A DNA stretch of 23,099 nt from a virus (IMGVR_UViG_3300051212_000149:1-23099), one strand, 5' to 3'. Positions 1-6,712 are shown, counted from the stretch's first letter. Notes: generated by a model not told the origin, from the letters alone. Translations and numbers: made by a program.

Positions 1-85
1 AGTTGTAGAGATCTGCCTTGACTCTCTTAAACTTTTGTAAGCGTGACGAAACGAGTCCAATGTACTTGGAGTCAATCAAATCCAT
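1..85 (-). CDS. 61: DNA primase gp61, N-terminal fragment cut by the window edge
   Basis: An ATG at 85 opens a frame that stays open to the left edge (28 codons), starting MDLIDSKYIGLVSSRLQKF. This resembles the N-terminus of T4-like cyanophage primases, where an SSRLQKF-type segment precedes a zinc-binding region with a CPLCG-like motif. That region would lie outside the window, so the zinc ligands cannot be checked. gp61 makes RNA primers and works with helicase gp41, also present here, as the primosome. The start lies 12 nt after the stop of the 140-aa gene. No strong Shine-Dalgarno is visible. The assignment is recognition of a short N-terminus and could be wrong. Confidence 0.65.
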   Translation of the reverse strand, partial: MDLIDSKYIGLVSSRLQKFKRVKADLYN

Positions 86-97
86 TATAAAGGTGCT

Positions 98-520
98 TTA
101 CTTCGCTCTTTCTATTGTAGCAGGGGTAGAAGCAGGAGTCAATAAAGAAGTTGCGGTTGGAATAGCTCCGATTAAGAAGGCAACAATTGCAATTGCTCCG
201 ACTGCTTTCCACTTAAACTGGGATATTGTTTCTACTTTTTCTTCTAACTTTTCTATTCTTTCACCAAGTTCTTTACTAATTGCTTCGTGTTGTTCCTTTG
301 AAGATTCTTTAATATCTTCAATCATTTTAACAATAATATTATCCGTTCGGTTACATTGCTCAATTTTTTCATTATGAACTGCAAGCATTTGACTAATATT
401 TTGACTCGTCTCCCCAATCTTTTGAATCGCAGTATCAATACGCTCCATCATTTGCTCATAAACATTAATACGTTCTTCAAGCAGTGCTATTTTTGTTTCT
501 GTTGATGATGGATTAAACAT
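98..520 (-). CDS. Coiled-coil protein with C-terminal membrane anchor, 140 aa
   Basis: Residues 8-100 are highly charged and heptad-like (ERINVYEQMMERID, EKLEEKVETIS), predicting a long coiled coil. Residues about 104-124 (KAVGAIAIVAFLIGAIP) form one hydrophobic membrane segment followed by a short polar tail. The start at 520 is supported by AAAGGAAG about 8 nt upstream. It lies just after the 72-aa gene (1-nt gap) and just before primase. The architecture of coil plus one transmembrane helix is common among small myovirus proteins of unknown role. A membrane-tethered scaffold or spanin-like role is conceivable, but there is no lipobox or signal peptide to support it. I do not recognise a functional family. 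Confidence 0.85.
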   Translation of the reverse strand: MFNPSSTETKIALLEERINVYEQMMERIDTAIQKIGETSQNISQMLAVHNEKIEQCNRTDNIIVKMIEDIKESSKEQHEAISKELGERIEKLEEKVETISQFKWKAVGAIAIVAFLIGAIPTATSLLTPASTPATIERAK

Positions 521-521
521 T

Positions 522-740
522 TTAGGACTTCCTTTTCTTTTTCTTTTTACGATTTTGTTTTACAAGGTCCCTAAAAAATATATTCCATCCTCTTGTATTT
601 CTATGTCTTAAATCAACTGGTGGATCGTCACCCGCTTCAACTGTTCCAGCAATTTGTCCGCCCCCAACACTATTAGTTGGACCGACACCATTCTCTTCCT
701 TTAAAGTTCTTATAATACCAATAACTCTTTCGATATTCAT
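522..740 (-). CDS. Small conserved cyanophage protein, 72 aa, basic tail
   Basis: I place the start at the ATG at 740-738, not at 767, because it forms a TAATG stop/start overlap with the upstream gene (stop 742-740). The longer form would overlap that gene by 28 nt. The middle is glycine-rich with the segment AGTVEAGDDPPVDLRHR, and the C-terminus is a run of lysines and arginines (KKKKKRKS). I believe the TVEAGDDPPVDLR type of segment recurs in short proteins of T4-like cyanophages, but its function is unknown. The basic tail could bind nucleic acid or an acidic capsid or tail surface (inference). Confidence 0.75.
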   Translation of the reverse strand: MNIERVIGIIRTLKEENGVGPTNSVGGGQIAGTVEAGDDPPVDLRHRNTRGWNIFFRDLVKQNRKKKKKRKS

Positions 741-1111
741 TAGATTGTTTGCAATTGACTTAAACAATTTTGATCTAATTCAATTTCGTTTATTTTAGTC
801 TTGGGATAAATTGGAATACGATTCAGAAATATCAAGAAACTTTTAATTGCTGGCCAAAGTTCTTCCTCTAAATGATAAAACAATAAAGGAACTGTTGCAT
901 CATCAAATACATTAAACAAAATAATAAGGTGATTAAGTATTAAATGAACTTTCAATTCACCAGTATTTTTGTATCTTTTTAATAATCTTTTGATATAACG
1001 TATACGTTTCAAATCCGCCTCAAAGTCATCTCTTGTGACTGCCTGAGGATTATTATAGAATTTTATAGCAAAGAGTAAATAATTACTCTCATTCAACTCG
1101 TCAAATCTCAT
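740..1111 (-). CDS. Conserved hypothetical protein, 123 aa, helical
   Basis: The protein is mostly helical with a basic region (RIRYIKRLLKRYKNTGELK, residues about 36-54) and a hydrophobic middle (HLILNHLIILFNVF). The hydrophobic stretch is interrupted by H and N and reads as a packed helix more than a membrane span. The start at 1111 lies 9 nt after the stop of the WGNKD virion gene. Only a weak Shine-Dalgarno (ATGGTATG) is visible. The stop overlaps the next start as TAATG, so it is probably translationally coupled to the 72-aa gene. I recognise it only as a type of small protein common in T4-like cyanophages and assign no function. Confidence 0.8.
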   Translation of the reverse strand: MRFDELNESNYLLFAIKFYNNPQAVTRDDFEADLKRIRYIKRLLKRYKNTGELKVHLILNHLIILFNVFDDATVPLLFYHLEEELWPAIKSFLIFLNRIPIYPKTKINEIELDQNCLSQLQTI

Positions 1112-1120
1112 ACCATATTA

Positions 1121-1681
1121 TCAAGCGTCTGGGAATCTAGTATCATCAACAGCATCACCAGTAATCATGCTTCCAGCAACTAGTGTTTCAGACTTGACTC
1201 TAAAATTACCGTGCATGTCAGTATAGGTGGTGACTCCAACCCATCCAGCATGTGCTACACCATAAGCACCTGCTTTTCCACCAACTGTGGTCACACCAGC
1301 AACTCCTGCCTCTGTTGTATCTACACCAAAAACTGAGGAATATCTATTTGATTTTGCATCTGGTGCTTTATAAGCAGAATCTTCAATTGAAGAAATAGGT
1401 CTTTGTGTGATGAAATAAGAAGCACCACTAATTAATCCAGTTATTGGATGTGGAATCAGGTACTGAGTTGTAGCGACTGATGCGATAGTATTGCTTGTTA
1501 CAGAAGAAATAACTGCGTGACCGTAAGTTGCGCCAGCACCAACAACAATTACATCACCTTCACTTACAGTGAATCCGGTAGTAGCGAACGTCGTTCCAGT
1601 TCCTGTGATAACCTCTGTTGAAAGGTTGATTTGAACGGTCCCAGCCTGTCCAACTAAATCTTTATTGCCCCAAAGAGACAT
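1121..1681 (-). CDS. Virion structural protein of the cyanophage WGNKD family, 186 aa
   Basis: The N-terminus MSLWGNKD is followed by a beta-rich, Thr/Val/Gly-rich stretch (TVQINLSTEVITGTGTTF) typical of phage decoration or surface proteins. Around residues 140-186 come AHAGWVGVTT and ETLVAGSMITGDAVDDTRFPDA-like endings, which I associate with structural proteins of T4-like cyanophages. AAGGAAAC sits just upstream of the ATG. A perfect TATAAATA late promoter lies at 1713-1720, 32 nt upstream, which fits late expression. The exact position in the virion (head decoration versus tail or neck) is unknown. Confidence is high that this is a gene and moderate that it is a virion protein. Confidence 0.8.
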   Translation of the reverse strand: MSLWGNKDLVGQAGTVQINLSTEVITGTGTTFATTGFTVSEGDVIVVGAGATYGHAVISSVTSNTIASVATTQYLIPHPITGLISGASYFITQRPISSIEDSAYKAPDAKSNRYSSVFGVDTTEAGVAGVTTVGGKAGAYGVAHAGWVGVTTYTDMHGNFRVKSETLVAGSMITGDAVDDTRFPDA

Positions 1682-1712
1682 GTTTCCTTACCTATGAATT
1701 CTTTTCTATTGA

Positions 1713-1720
1713 TATTTATA
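1713..1720 (-). promoter_or_regulatory. T4-type late promoter, perfect TATAAATA
   Basis: The minus strand reads TATAAATA, the T4 late consensus recognised by the gp55 sigma factor with the gp45 clamp as activator (gp45 is encoded in this window). It lies 32 nt before the ATG of the 186-aa virion gene. It starts inside the U-tract of the terminator at 1720-1752, so terminator and promoter share bases. Confidence 0.8.
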
Positions 1721-1752
1721 AAAAAAGGAGACTTTTAGTTTTTGTCTCCTTT
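1720..1752 (-). terminator. Intrinsic terminator after the 54-aa gene
   Basis: The minus strand reads AAAGGAGAC, an 11-nt A-rich loop, GTCTCC, then seven T. The upper part of the stem overlaps the last codons of the 54-aa gene (stop 1737-1735). It separates the tiny-gene pair from the downstream late virion gene. Confidence 0.8.
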
Positions 1753-1899
1753 ACGCAAAACTAATTTTAAAAAGTTTGTCGTTAAGTCTAATATTCCATT
1801 CTCCTCAAATCTTTTTGTTTTTGCTAACCACTCAGAGGCAGTTAACAATAGACCGAGAACAATAGTTACTCCCCAGTTAGTTACAAAACAAGTAATCAT
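1735..1899 (-). CDS. Small one-pass membrane protein, 54 aa
   Basis: The frame runs ATG 1899-1897 to TAA 1737-1735. Its start overlaps the stop of the 57-aa gene as ATGA. The protein begins MITCFVTNWGVTIVLGLLLT, giving one hydrophobic segment (residues 3-22), then SEWLAKTKRFEENGILDL and a basic C-terminus ending RKGDKN. Short proteins of this layout, with one membrane helix and an amphipathic or basic tail, are frequent in phages and sometimes annotated holin-like. Nothing here proves that role. The terminator hairpin overlaps its 3' end. Translational coupling to the 57-aa gene supports it being real. Confidence 0.7.
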   Translation of the reverse strand: MITCFVTNWGVTIVLGLLLTASEWLAKTKRFEENGILDLTTNFLKLVLRKGDKN

Positions 1900-2069
1900 G
1901 CCTGTGGCGTAAAGAGTTTTTCTTTAACCAACTGATAAACTACATTGTCGATACTGTTATCTGTGCTATCAACATACTTCTTGAGCAGGTCGAGAACAAG
2001 ATTCTTAACTGCTGGATGTGTTGCGATTGAAATTAAGAGTGGTTTTACCACTGATACTACTGCGCCCAT
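1896..2069 (-). CDS. Small hydrophobic/amphipathic protein, 57 aa
   Basis: The start ATG at 2069 is chosen because CGGAGGACATC immediately precedes it, a strong Shine-Dalgarno at ideal spacing. A longer TTG-started version from 2108 would add 13 residues with no such signal. The sequence MGAVVSVVKPLLISIATHPA is hydrophobic, followed by an acidic helix (LLKKYVDSTDNSIDNVVYQL). It overlaps the 54-aa membrane protein by ATGA, and a late-type ATAAATA box lies 30 nt upstream. Together the two tiny genes form a late mini-operon ended by the terminator at 1720-1752. Function unknown. A lysis or membrane role is only an inference from size and hydrophobicity. Confidence 0.75.
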   Translation of the reverse strand: MGAVVSVVKPLLISIATHPAVKNLVLDLLKKYVDSTDNSIDNVVYQLVKEKLFTPQA

Positions 2070-2074
2070 GATGT

Positions 2075-2079
2075 CCTCC
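2075..2079 (-). promoter_or_regulatory. Ribosome binding site deciding the 57-aa gene start
   Basis: GGAGG on the minus strand lies 5 nt before the ATG at 2069. It is among the strongest Shine-Dalgarno sequences in the window and rules against the upstream TTG start. Confidence 0.75.
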
Positions 2080-2098
2080 GTATGAGAGTATCCTGGCT

Positions 2099-2106
2099 TA
2101 TTTATC
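2099..2106 (-). promoter_or_regulatory. Probable late promoter, GATAAATA
   Basis: This is a one-mismatch version of TATAAATA on the minus strand, overlapping the stop codon of the 585-aa gene and 30 nt before the ATG of the 57-aa gene. Its position matches the other late promoters here. Confidence 0.55.
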
Positions 2107-3862
2107 AATCAACAGATCCGTATCTTGGATCTTTCGAAATATCTGGCCTGCGACCATAACCAGCTCTACCAGATGGATACATTCTTCTACCTTTCTTGTC
2201 TCTAAGAGATCTGTTATGTGATCTTACATCTGGATTATCATTTCTTTCACCTGGTTCATCCATTTCTCTTCCTTCAGAAGCAACCATTACAATAGGATTT
2301 TTGGCACCCATTGCTCTTAATTTATTCTTGATCAAATTAATCTTCGCGTAATCGCCGCGAGAATCCTTCTCAATTTCTTTAGCAGTATCATTACTATCAC
2401 ATCCACAATCTGCTGCTTCTGCTACTTTTTCGGGAAGACCTTTATGCTTAGTCTTAGCAAATTTCTTTGCTTCTTTCTTAGTCATACTCTTAGCAGCTGC
2501 TTCAACCTCAGGAGATGCTTCTCCCTTCTTCATCTTACCCTTCTTGCGGGAATAAACCATTGCCATAAAACGCTGCTGTGCCTTACTTATTGCTTTTTCA
2601 GCAATCAGTTCACCTTCAATCTCAGTATGAGCATAAACTGCCTTTGGTCCCTTCATTCCAGATTGAGTGCTATCTTCTGGTGAAACCTTTACAACACCAG
2701 AGGAATAATTATCCACTTTGGTTGGGTTTATTTTTCTACCTTGACCCTCTGTACTATCAGTTCCTTCCGACCACAGAAAATCTTCCTTTTTAACCCCACC
2801 CATTTGATCCTTACCAAGTCTTCCAGCGATTATATCTCCTCTGGTGACTTTATCATATGGAGGATAATTATTTGCTAGATTACCATCATTCTTCTTACGC
2901 GATTTCTTTTCATCAAGCATTTCACCTTCTAGTTCATATGAATTTCCTAGCATTTGATCAATTTGTTTTTTCTTTTCATCATTTTGCTGTTTGATTTTAT
3001 CAGCAACACCTTTTGCTCTATCATAAACTGCCTTACCAGCGAGTGCAGTGCCAGCAGCAAGTCCAGCTTTAATACCAAGTCCAACCAATGGATTTTCATC
3101 AAGTTGCTCACCTTCCGGTTCATAAGAAGCAGAAACAGTTTTTCTCTTTTCGATAGCAGCACCAATAGCGGAGCGGCGCTTCATAATATACTTGTCATTT
3201 GGATCATTATGCTTACCATCATTATCTGGATCACTGTCTTCCTTACCGACTGGATCTAGTTTTGGTTTTTTACCACCACGGCGGCGCCCACCACCAGTAG
3301 CACGTGCAGTTTCTTCTCCTCTCTTTCTCTCACCCTCTCTTGGTTCACCATACTCAGTCATCTCAACTTTAAGACCCTTTGCTCTGAGTTGAGTAATCTT
3401 ATCACGAGTTCCATATCTTACATAAGAGTTTCCAGTCTTAGGATCTGTAACTCTAATCTTATACTTCCTATCTCCAAGTGCATTGAGTTCTTCTAAGTAA
3501 TCTGGAACAACTTCTTCAACACCCTCAACAAATACTTTAAACATTGCATTCGCAATATTAGTTGCAACAGAATCTTCCATCATTGGAATAAAGTCTTCTG
3601 CAACAGCAGCCCTCTTTGATGCCATCTGCCTTGCTCTTGCCTTTACAGCAGGAATCGAAGTTGATTTAGCAATTCTTTGGAGAACCATTCTTTCCTGAGT
3701 TGCTGGATCTGCTTTCTTACCAGCAAGCATTTTCTTAACCTCGTAACGAGAATCATAAACAAGTTGTCTTGCCCTTTTTTCGATGCCAGCAGCAGCATCA
3801 GCACCAGGCTTTGCTTCACCACCTTTTCTAGATGGAAGTTCCTCAAAAATATTGTTACTCAT
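2105..3862 (-). CDS. Large charged late protein with DUF3008-like segment and repeated cleavage-like sites, 585 aa
   Basis: N-terminal residues 28-95 are basic and helical (EKRARQLVYDSRYEVKKML). Residues 130-160 form a small folded-looking region (YKIRVTDPKTGNSYVRYG). Residues 170-205 are Arg/Gly-rich, and 208-220 contain an Asp-rich stretch (DSDPDNDGKHND) resembling a calcium-binding loop. Three similar cassettes follow: YEPEGEQLDE (247-256), YELEGEMLDE (309-318) and TEIEGELIAE (413-422). Residues 423-480 match DUF3008 (AISKAQQRFMAMVY, SMTKKEAKKFAKTKHKGLP). The C-terminus is basic and tyrosine-rich. Each cassette ends in an (L/I)xE motif like the T4 gp21 prohead protease site. I infer an internal head or core protein processed during maturation. 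A late-type box lies 36 nt upstream. No Shine-Dalgarno is seen at the start. Confidence 0.8.
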   Translation of the reverse strand: MSNNIFEELPSRKGGEAKPGADAAAGIEKRARQLVYDSRYEVKKMLAGKKADPATQERMVLQRIAKSTSIPAVKARARQMASKRAAVAEDFIPMMEDSVATNIANAMFKVFVEGVEEVVPDYLEELNALGDRKYKIRVTDPKTGNSYVRYGTRDKITQLRAKGLKVEMTEYGEPREGERKRGEETARATGGGRRRGGKKPKLDPVGKEDSDPDNDGKHNDPNDKYIMKRRSAIGAAIEKRKTVSASYEPEGEQLDENPLVGLGIKAGLAAGTALAGKAVYDRAKGVADKIKQQNDEKKKQIDQMLGNSYELEGEMLDEKKSRKKNDGNLANNYPPYDKVTRGDIIAGRLGKDQMGGVKKEDFLWSEGTDSTEGQGRKINPTKVDNYSSGVVKVSPEDSTQSGMKGPKAVYAHTEIEGELIAEKAISKAQQRFMAMVYSRKKGKMKKGEASPEVEAAAKSMTKKEAKKFAKTKHKGLPEKVAEAADCGCDSNDTAKEIEKDSRGDYAKINLIKNKLRAMGAKNPIVMVASEGREMDEPGERNDNPDVRSHNRSLRDKKGRRMYPSGRAGYGRRPDISKDPRYGSVD

Positions 3863-3877
3863 TGGGGGAAAGATTGA

Positions 3878-5098
3878 TTACTTACTTTTTCTATACTTAT
3901 TTATGAATTGTCTTCCCCAAGTACGTCCAGGAACCATTGATTCAACATACTCACGATAAGCATCAGTTCCAACAAGTCTTTGGTCGGCAGGAACTCCACT
4001 TCTATTCGTAAGTTTTGCTTCCATCACATCTTTAATCCAAGACTTAAACATAATATGATCTTCTGTAACACAAATAAGGTAGTTGGTCCCTCTACGAATA
4101 ATTCTACCAACTAAACCTGTATTGAGATTTTCAACCAATTGACCAATTTTGAATATTGCTTCACTCAAATAATTCTCACGAAGAGATCTTTGATCAAATT
4201 TAGGAGCAATTTCCCAAACTTCTGCAACCTGATCTTGAATACCCATTGCAGCACGAACAGTATCAAAAACTGCTCTTGCATCTTTTGGTCTCATTTCTGG
4301 TGGCATTCCTAAACGGAAAGTTTTAAAATCTCCTTCCGCAGCAGCAAGACGCATTCTTGATGCAGAAAGACCTTCCACACCATCGGAGTCTGGATCACGA
4401 TCACCAGCAGAAAGTACCTCAATATTATCAAAAGCATAAAGATTGCCATTGTAATTATTAGCAAGCTTATCAAATTCCTTGACTCTATCAGCACCACCAA
4501 CAATTCTCACATTTGTATATCCATCGTTATGTGCTTTTTTGAGAACATCAAAAATCGTTCTTGTGCTTGCATCATTCATAATCCTTTCACTATGTTGAGG
4601 AAACATAGATCTCATAAGTGACACTTTTGTATCAGGATCGAGTGGATTCTTTTTCTTATCCTGACTACGAGAAGGAACAATCATATAATCACTCCCTTCC
4701 TGCTCTGCCGATGCAGCAGCAGTATCCATTAGTTGAAGGTGTCCAAGATGAGGAGGATTAAAACGACCAAATGCAATTGTCAAAGTTCCCTTTGTCTTCT
4801 CAACTGGTAAGAAATTAACAGGTGGTGCTTCTTGTGCAACTGGTTGTGGAGCAGGTGCCTGTTGCTGCAATGCTGGATCTACAAAATTTGGATCTGAAAT
4901 GTTCTTTTCAGTTTCAGTCTGAGCGGGATCTTTACCAACTGCCTGGCGCTTATTGTAAAACTTTAATCTTCCCTTTTCAGTCTTTGCAACAAACTCACCG
5001 TCCTTATACCAACCGCCATGACCGTCCCCCTGCAACCCAAGTCTTGCTGCCTGTTGTGATGCAGTGGTTTCGATTAAAAACTGGAAGAAATTTTTCAT
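3878..5098 (-). CDS. Nucleotidyltransferase (NMN adenylyltransferase-like) with phage-specific N- and C-terminal domains, 406 aa
   Basis: Residues 104-290 form a cytidylyltransferase-like Rossmann domain. GRFNPPHLGH (111-120) carries the HxGH nucleotide-binding motif, and GLSASRMR (243-250) fits the S-x-S/T-x-x-R motif that contacts phosphates. This resembles NadM/NadR-type nicotinamide-nucleotide adenylyltransferases, with NMN and ATP as likely substrates, though other cytidylyltransferase-fold substrates are possible. Residues 1-58 are a separate module (MKNFFQFLIE start, GDGHGGWYKDGEFVAKT) that I associate with other cyanophage proteins. A Pro/Gln/Ala linker (75-97) follows. Residues 315-406 form a third module (ENLNTGLVGRIIRRG, FINKYRKSK end). 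The leader resembles the T4 capsid-targeting sequence. The start is coupled by TAATG to the 71-aa gene. Confidence 0.85.
   Translation of the reverse strand: MKNFFQFLIETTASQQAARLGLQGDGHGGWYKDGEFVAKTEKGRLKFYNKRQAVGKDPAQTETEKNISDPNFVDPALQQQAPAPQPVAQEAPPVNFLPVEKTKGTLTIAFGRFNPPHLGHLQLMDTAAASAEQEGSDYMIVPSRSQDKKKNPLDPDTKVSLMRSMFPQHSERIMNDASTRTIFDVLKKAHNDGYTNVRIVGGADRVKEFDKLANNYNGNLYAFDNIEVLSAGDRDPDSDGVEGLSASRMRLAAAEGDFKTFRLGMPPEMRPKDARAVFDTVRAAMGIQDQVAEVWEIAPKFDQRSLRENYLSEAIFKIGQLVENLNTGLVGRIIRRGTNYLICVTEDHIMFKSWIKDVMEAKLTNRSGVPADQRLVGTDAYREYVESMVPGRTWGRQFINKYRKSK
3898..3905 (-). promoter_or_regulatory. Probable late promoter, CATAAATA
   Basis: This is a one-mismatch late box on the minus strand, inside the last codons of the nucleotidyltransferase gene and 36 nt before the ATG of the 585-aa gene. 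The spacing is close to that of the perfect box at 1713-1720. Confidence 0.5.
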
Positions 5099-5313
5099 TA
5101 CTTACTTTTTTTACTAAGTTCAATTGATATTGCTCTTTCTTTTGCAATAATGTATTCTAAGACACTTTGTCTGATCTTTATATATTTATTCTTATCTTGT
5201 TTTTTCTTTGTAGAACTTACTTCTCCATCAAAAGTAATATAAACATATTGAATGAAATCTTTAAAATCTTTTCCTTTAAAGTCTTTAATAAGTCTTTTAA
5301 TATAATTTTCCAT
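5098..5313 (-). CDS. Small basic hypothetical protein, 71 aa
   Basis: The protein is lysine-rich and helical (MENYIKRLIKDFKGKDFKDF start, ELSKKSK end). The start at 5313 directly follows the stop of the 408-aa gene (TAAATG) and has AGGTGAGTTAA upstream. The stop overlaps the nucleotidyltransferase start as TAATG, so the three genes form a coupled unit. An AATAAATA string at 5183-5190 lies within it, 85 nt before the next start, and could be a weak internal late promoter. I recognise no family. The basic, late-operon character fits a DNA- or capsid-associated small protein, but this is inference only. Confidence 0.75.
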   Translation of the reverse strand: MENYIKRLIKDFKGKDFKDFIQYVYITFDGEVSSTKKKQDKNKYIKIRQSVLEYIIAKERAISIELSKKSK

Positions 5314-6540
5314 TTAACTCACCTGGAAACCAATTCTGTCTGCTGTTCTTGTTGCATAGTTTGAACTTCTCAAATAAAGATTTCTTAATAATGTTGCCCC
5401 TCCGCCAGCAGATGCTGTGAATGTTGGAGTTCCTGATCTTTTATTCAAGTCCAGTTTAACATAGATCACTCTGGATTGGTTCAAATAAATTTCAAATATT
5501 TGTTTCAACACTCCATTTTGTGGTCCATTTTTCGACCACCCTTCTATCAATTGTTCACATTTATACCTAACCTCACCGACAGTAAGATTTTTTCTGGAAG
5601 GAAAATACTTATCAGTAAATGGTTTTAACAGACCCTCATCAGGAATCTTGGAACTATGATTTGCACCTTTGTAAACTGAGATTATTGATTGAGCAGCCTG
5701 AGAAGACATTTCATCTGGATGAATTAAACTCCACCCATTTAATGCACCTGAGATAACAGTTTCAGATCCAAGAACATTCAAAAGTTGATATTCTTTTGTA
5801 GTTGCCAATAATCCCAGTTTTCCACTTGCACTTGCAGCAGCAGTTACAAACTGTGGTTTAACTTGGTTAGATACACCCCTTGCAGACTTAGCAGATATCA
5901 GATACTCATCAGTGCCAACGATTAATTTATAGTCATATAGTCTTTCACTATCTGGTGGCATATAAATTGTAGCGTTACCTATTCCAGCGGTATTAATAAT
6001 ATTATTCAAGATTCCTCTCTTAATACAAGCAATTGGTCCAATTACCTCCGCATAGTAATTCTGTATTTGTCCCCAAGGAAATGCATCCATTTTTATTCCG
6101 GTGTAATTACCAGCACCATTATCAACATAATCTAATAGTTCAAAAAGATAATCAAATAATTCTCCTGGAATATCGCTCCTAGAATTCAATGCAGAAATTA
6201 TACTATTATAATAAGCAACACTTGAAAAAAATGTTCTATTTTCTAATCCTAAACTAGATGGACTCAATTGAGTTGCTTGTGCTTGCGAAGATCTTGGTTT
6301 TACAAAATAATCAACATTAGCATAATAAACAGTACCATCGGCAGTTCTAAACGCTGCTCGCAAATGATCCTGAGTTAATGAATCAATATAAGTGACTTCT
6401 GTTCCTGGTGACAATGCTCCTGCCGATTCAAAATCATCATTATCGTTTTTAATAAAAACGCTAACAGTCTTTTTTACAGTAGTTTGGTGGTCACTTCCTT
6501 GCCAGTTTCTCTGGAAGTTTAATATACCAGAACTTGCCAT
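5314..6540 (-). CDS. Conserved cyanophage protein of unknown function, 408 aa
   Basis: The N-terminus MASSGILNFQRNWQGSDHQT leads into a beta-rich region (residues 23-80: VKKTVSVFIKN, GTEVTYIDSL, TVYYANVDYFVKP) suggesting an SH3-like barrel. A second part (about 200-245) has DEYLISAKSARGVSNQVKP. The D-E-x-x-x-S-A-K spacing loosely recalls nuclease-type (D/E)xK motifs, but I see no convincing full active site. The C-terminus (GGGATLLRNLYLRSS) is Gly/Arg-rich. The start is 17 nt after the tRNA(UAG) gene with only an A-rich leader and no good Shine-Dalgarno. Its context, upstream of the nucleotidyltransferase and 585-aa protein, points to late expression. It is clearly a real long gene, but its role is unassigned. 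Confidence 0.8.
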   Translation of the reverse strand: MASSGILNFQRNWQGSDHQTTVKKTVSVFIKNDNDDFESAGALSPGTEVTYIDSLTQDHLRAAFRTADGTVYYANVDYFVKPRSSQAQATQLSPSSLGLENRTFFSSVAYYNSIISALNSRSDIPGELFDYLFELLDYVDNGAGNYTGIKMDAFPWGQIQNYYAEVIGPIACIKRGILNNIINTAGIGNATIYMPPDSERLYDYKLIVGTDEYLISAKSARGVSNQVKPQFVTAAASASGKLGLLATTKEYQLLNVLGSETVISGALNGWSLIHPDEMSSQAAQSIISVYKGANHSSKIPDEGLLKPFTDKYFPSRKNLTVGEVRYKCEQLIEGWSKNGPQNGVLKQIFEIYLNQSRVIYVKLDLNKRSGTPTFTASAGGGATLLRNLYLRSSNYATRTADRIGFQVS

Positions 6541-6556
6541 TTTTTGAAATATTTAG

Positions 6557-6629
6557 TGCCCGTGAGAAGATTCGAACTTCCACTGTATGGATTCTAAGTC
6601 CACCCTCTCTACCGTTGGAGTACACGGGC
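6557..6629 (-). tRNA. tRNA with anticodon UAG (Leu-type by codon), short variable arm
   Basis: This is a 73-nt cloverleaf. The acceptor GCCCGTG pairs with CACGGGC, with A73. The D arm contains CTC...GAG with GG in the loop. The anticodon stem GTGGA/TCCAT encloses loop CTTAGAA, giving T34 A35 G36. The variable loop is only 5 nt (ACAGT). The T arm is GGAAG-TTCGAAT-CTTCT. CCA is not encoded. Anticodon UAG reads CUN, especially CUA (Leu). Bacterial leucine tRNAs normally have a long variable arm, so the class I shape is odd and the charging identity is uncertain. It is not an amber suppressor, whose anticodon would be CUA. It lies 5 nt downstream of tRNA-Ala. Confidence 0.8.
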
Positions 6630-6634
6630 AAAAG

Positions 6635-6707
6635 TGGAGAATAGCGGACTCGAACCGCTGACATCCTGCTTGCAAAGCAGGCGCTCTACCAACTGAGCTA
6701 ATTCCCC
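6635..6707 (-). tRNA. tRNA-Ala (UGC)
   Basis: This is a 73-nt cloverleaf. The acceptor GGGGAAT pairs with ATTCTCC (one G-U), with A73. The D arm is AGCTCAGTTGGTAGAGC. The anticodon stem CCTGC/GCAGG encloses TTTGCAA, giving anticodon TGC. The T arm is AGCGG-TTCGAGT-CCGCT. CCA is not encoded, so the host must add it. It closely resembles bacterial tRNA-Ala. It heads a two-tRNA cluster behind a hairpin and a late-type promoter box. Confidence 0.93.
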
Positions 6708-6712
6708 ATGAA

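Noticed and set aside
5183-5190. AATAAATA within the 71-aa gene as a promoter for the nucleotidyltransferase
   Set aside because: It is 85 nt before the start codon, far from the 20-36 nt spacing of the better late boxes; noted in the gene entry only.
5314-6540. PD-(D/E)xK nuclease in the 408-aa protein
   Set aside because: The DEYLISAK stretch is suggestive but a complete catalytic set with correct spacing could not be found.
6557-6629. Amber suppressor tRNA
   Set aside because: The anticodon reads UAG 5'-3', which pairs with CUA. A suppressor of the UAG codon needs anticodon CUA.
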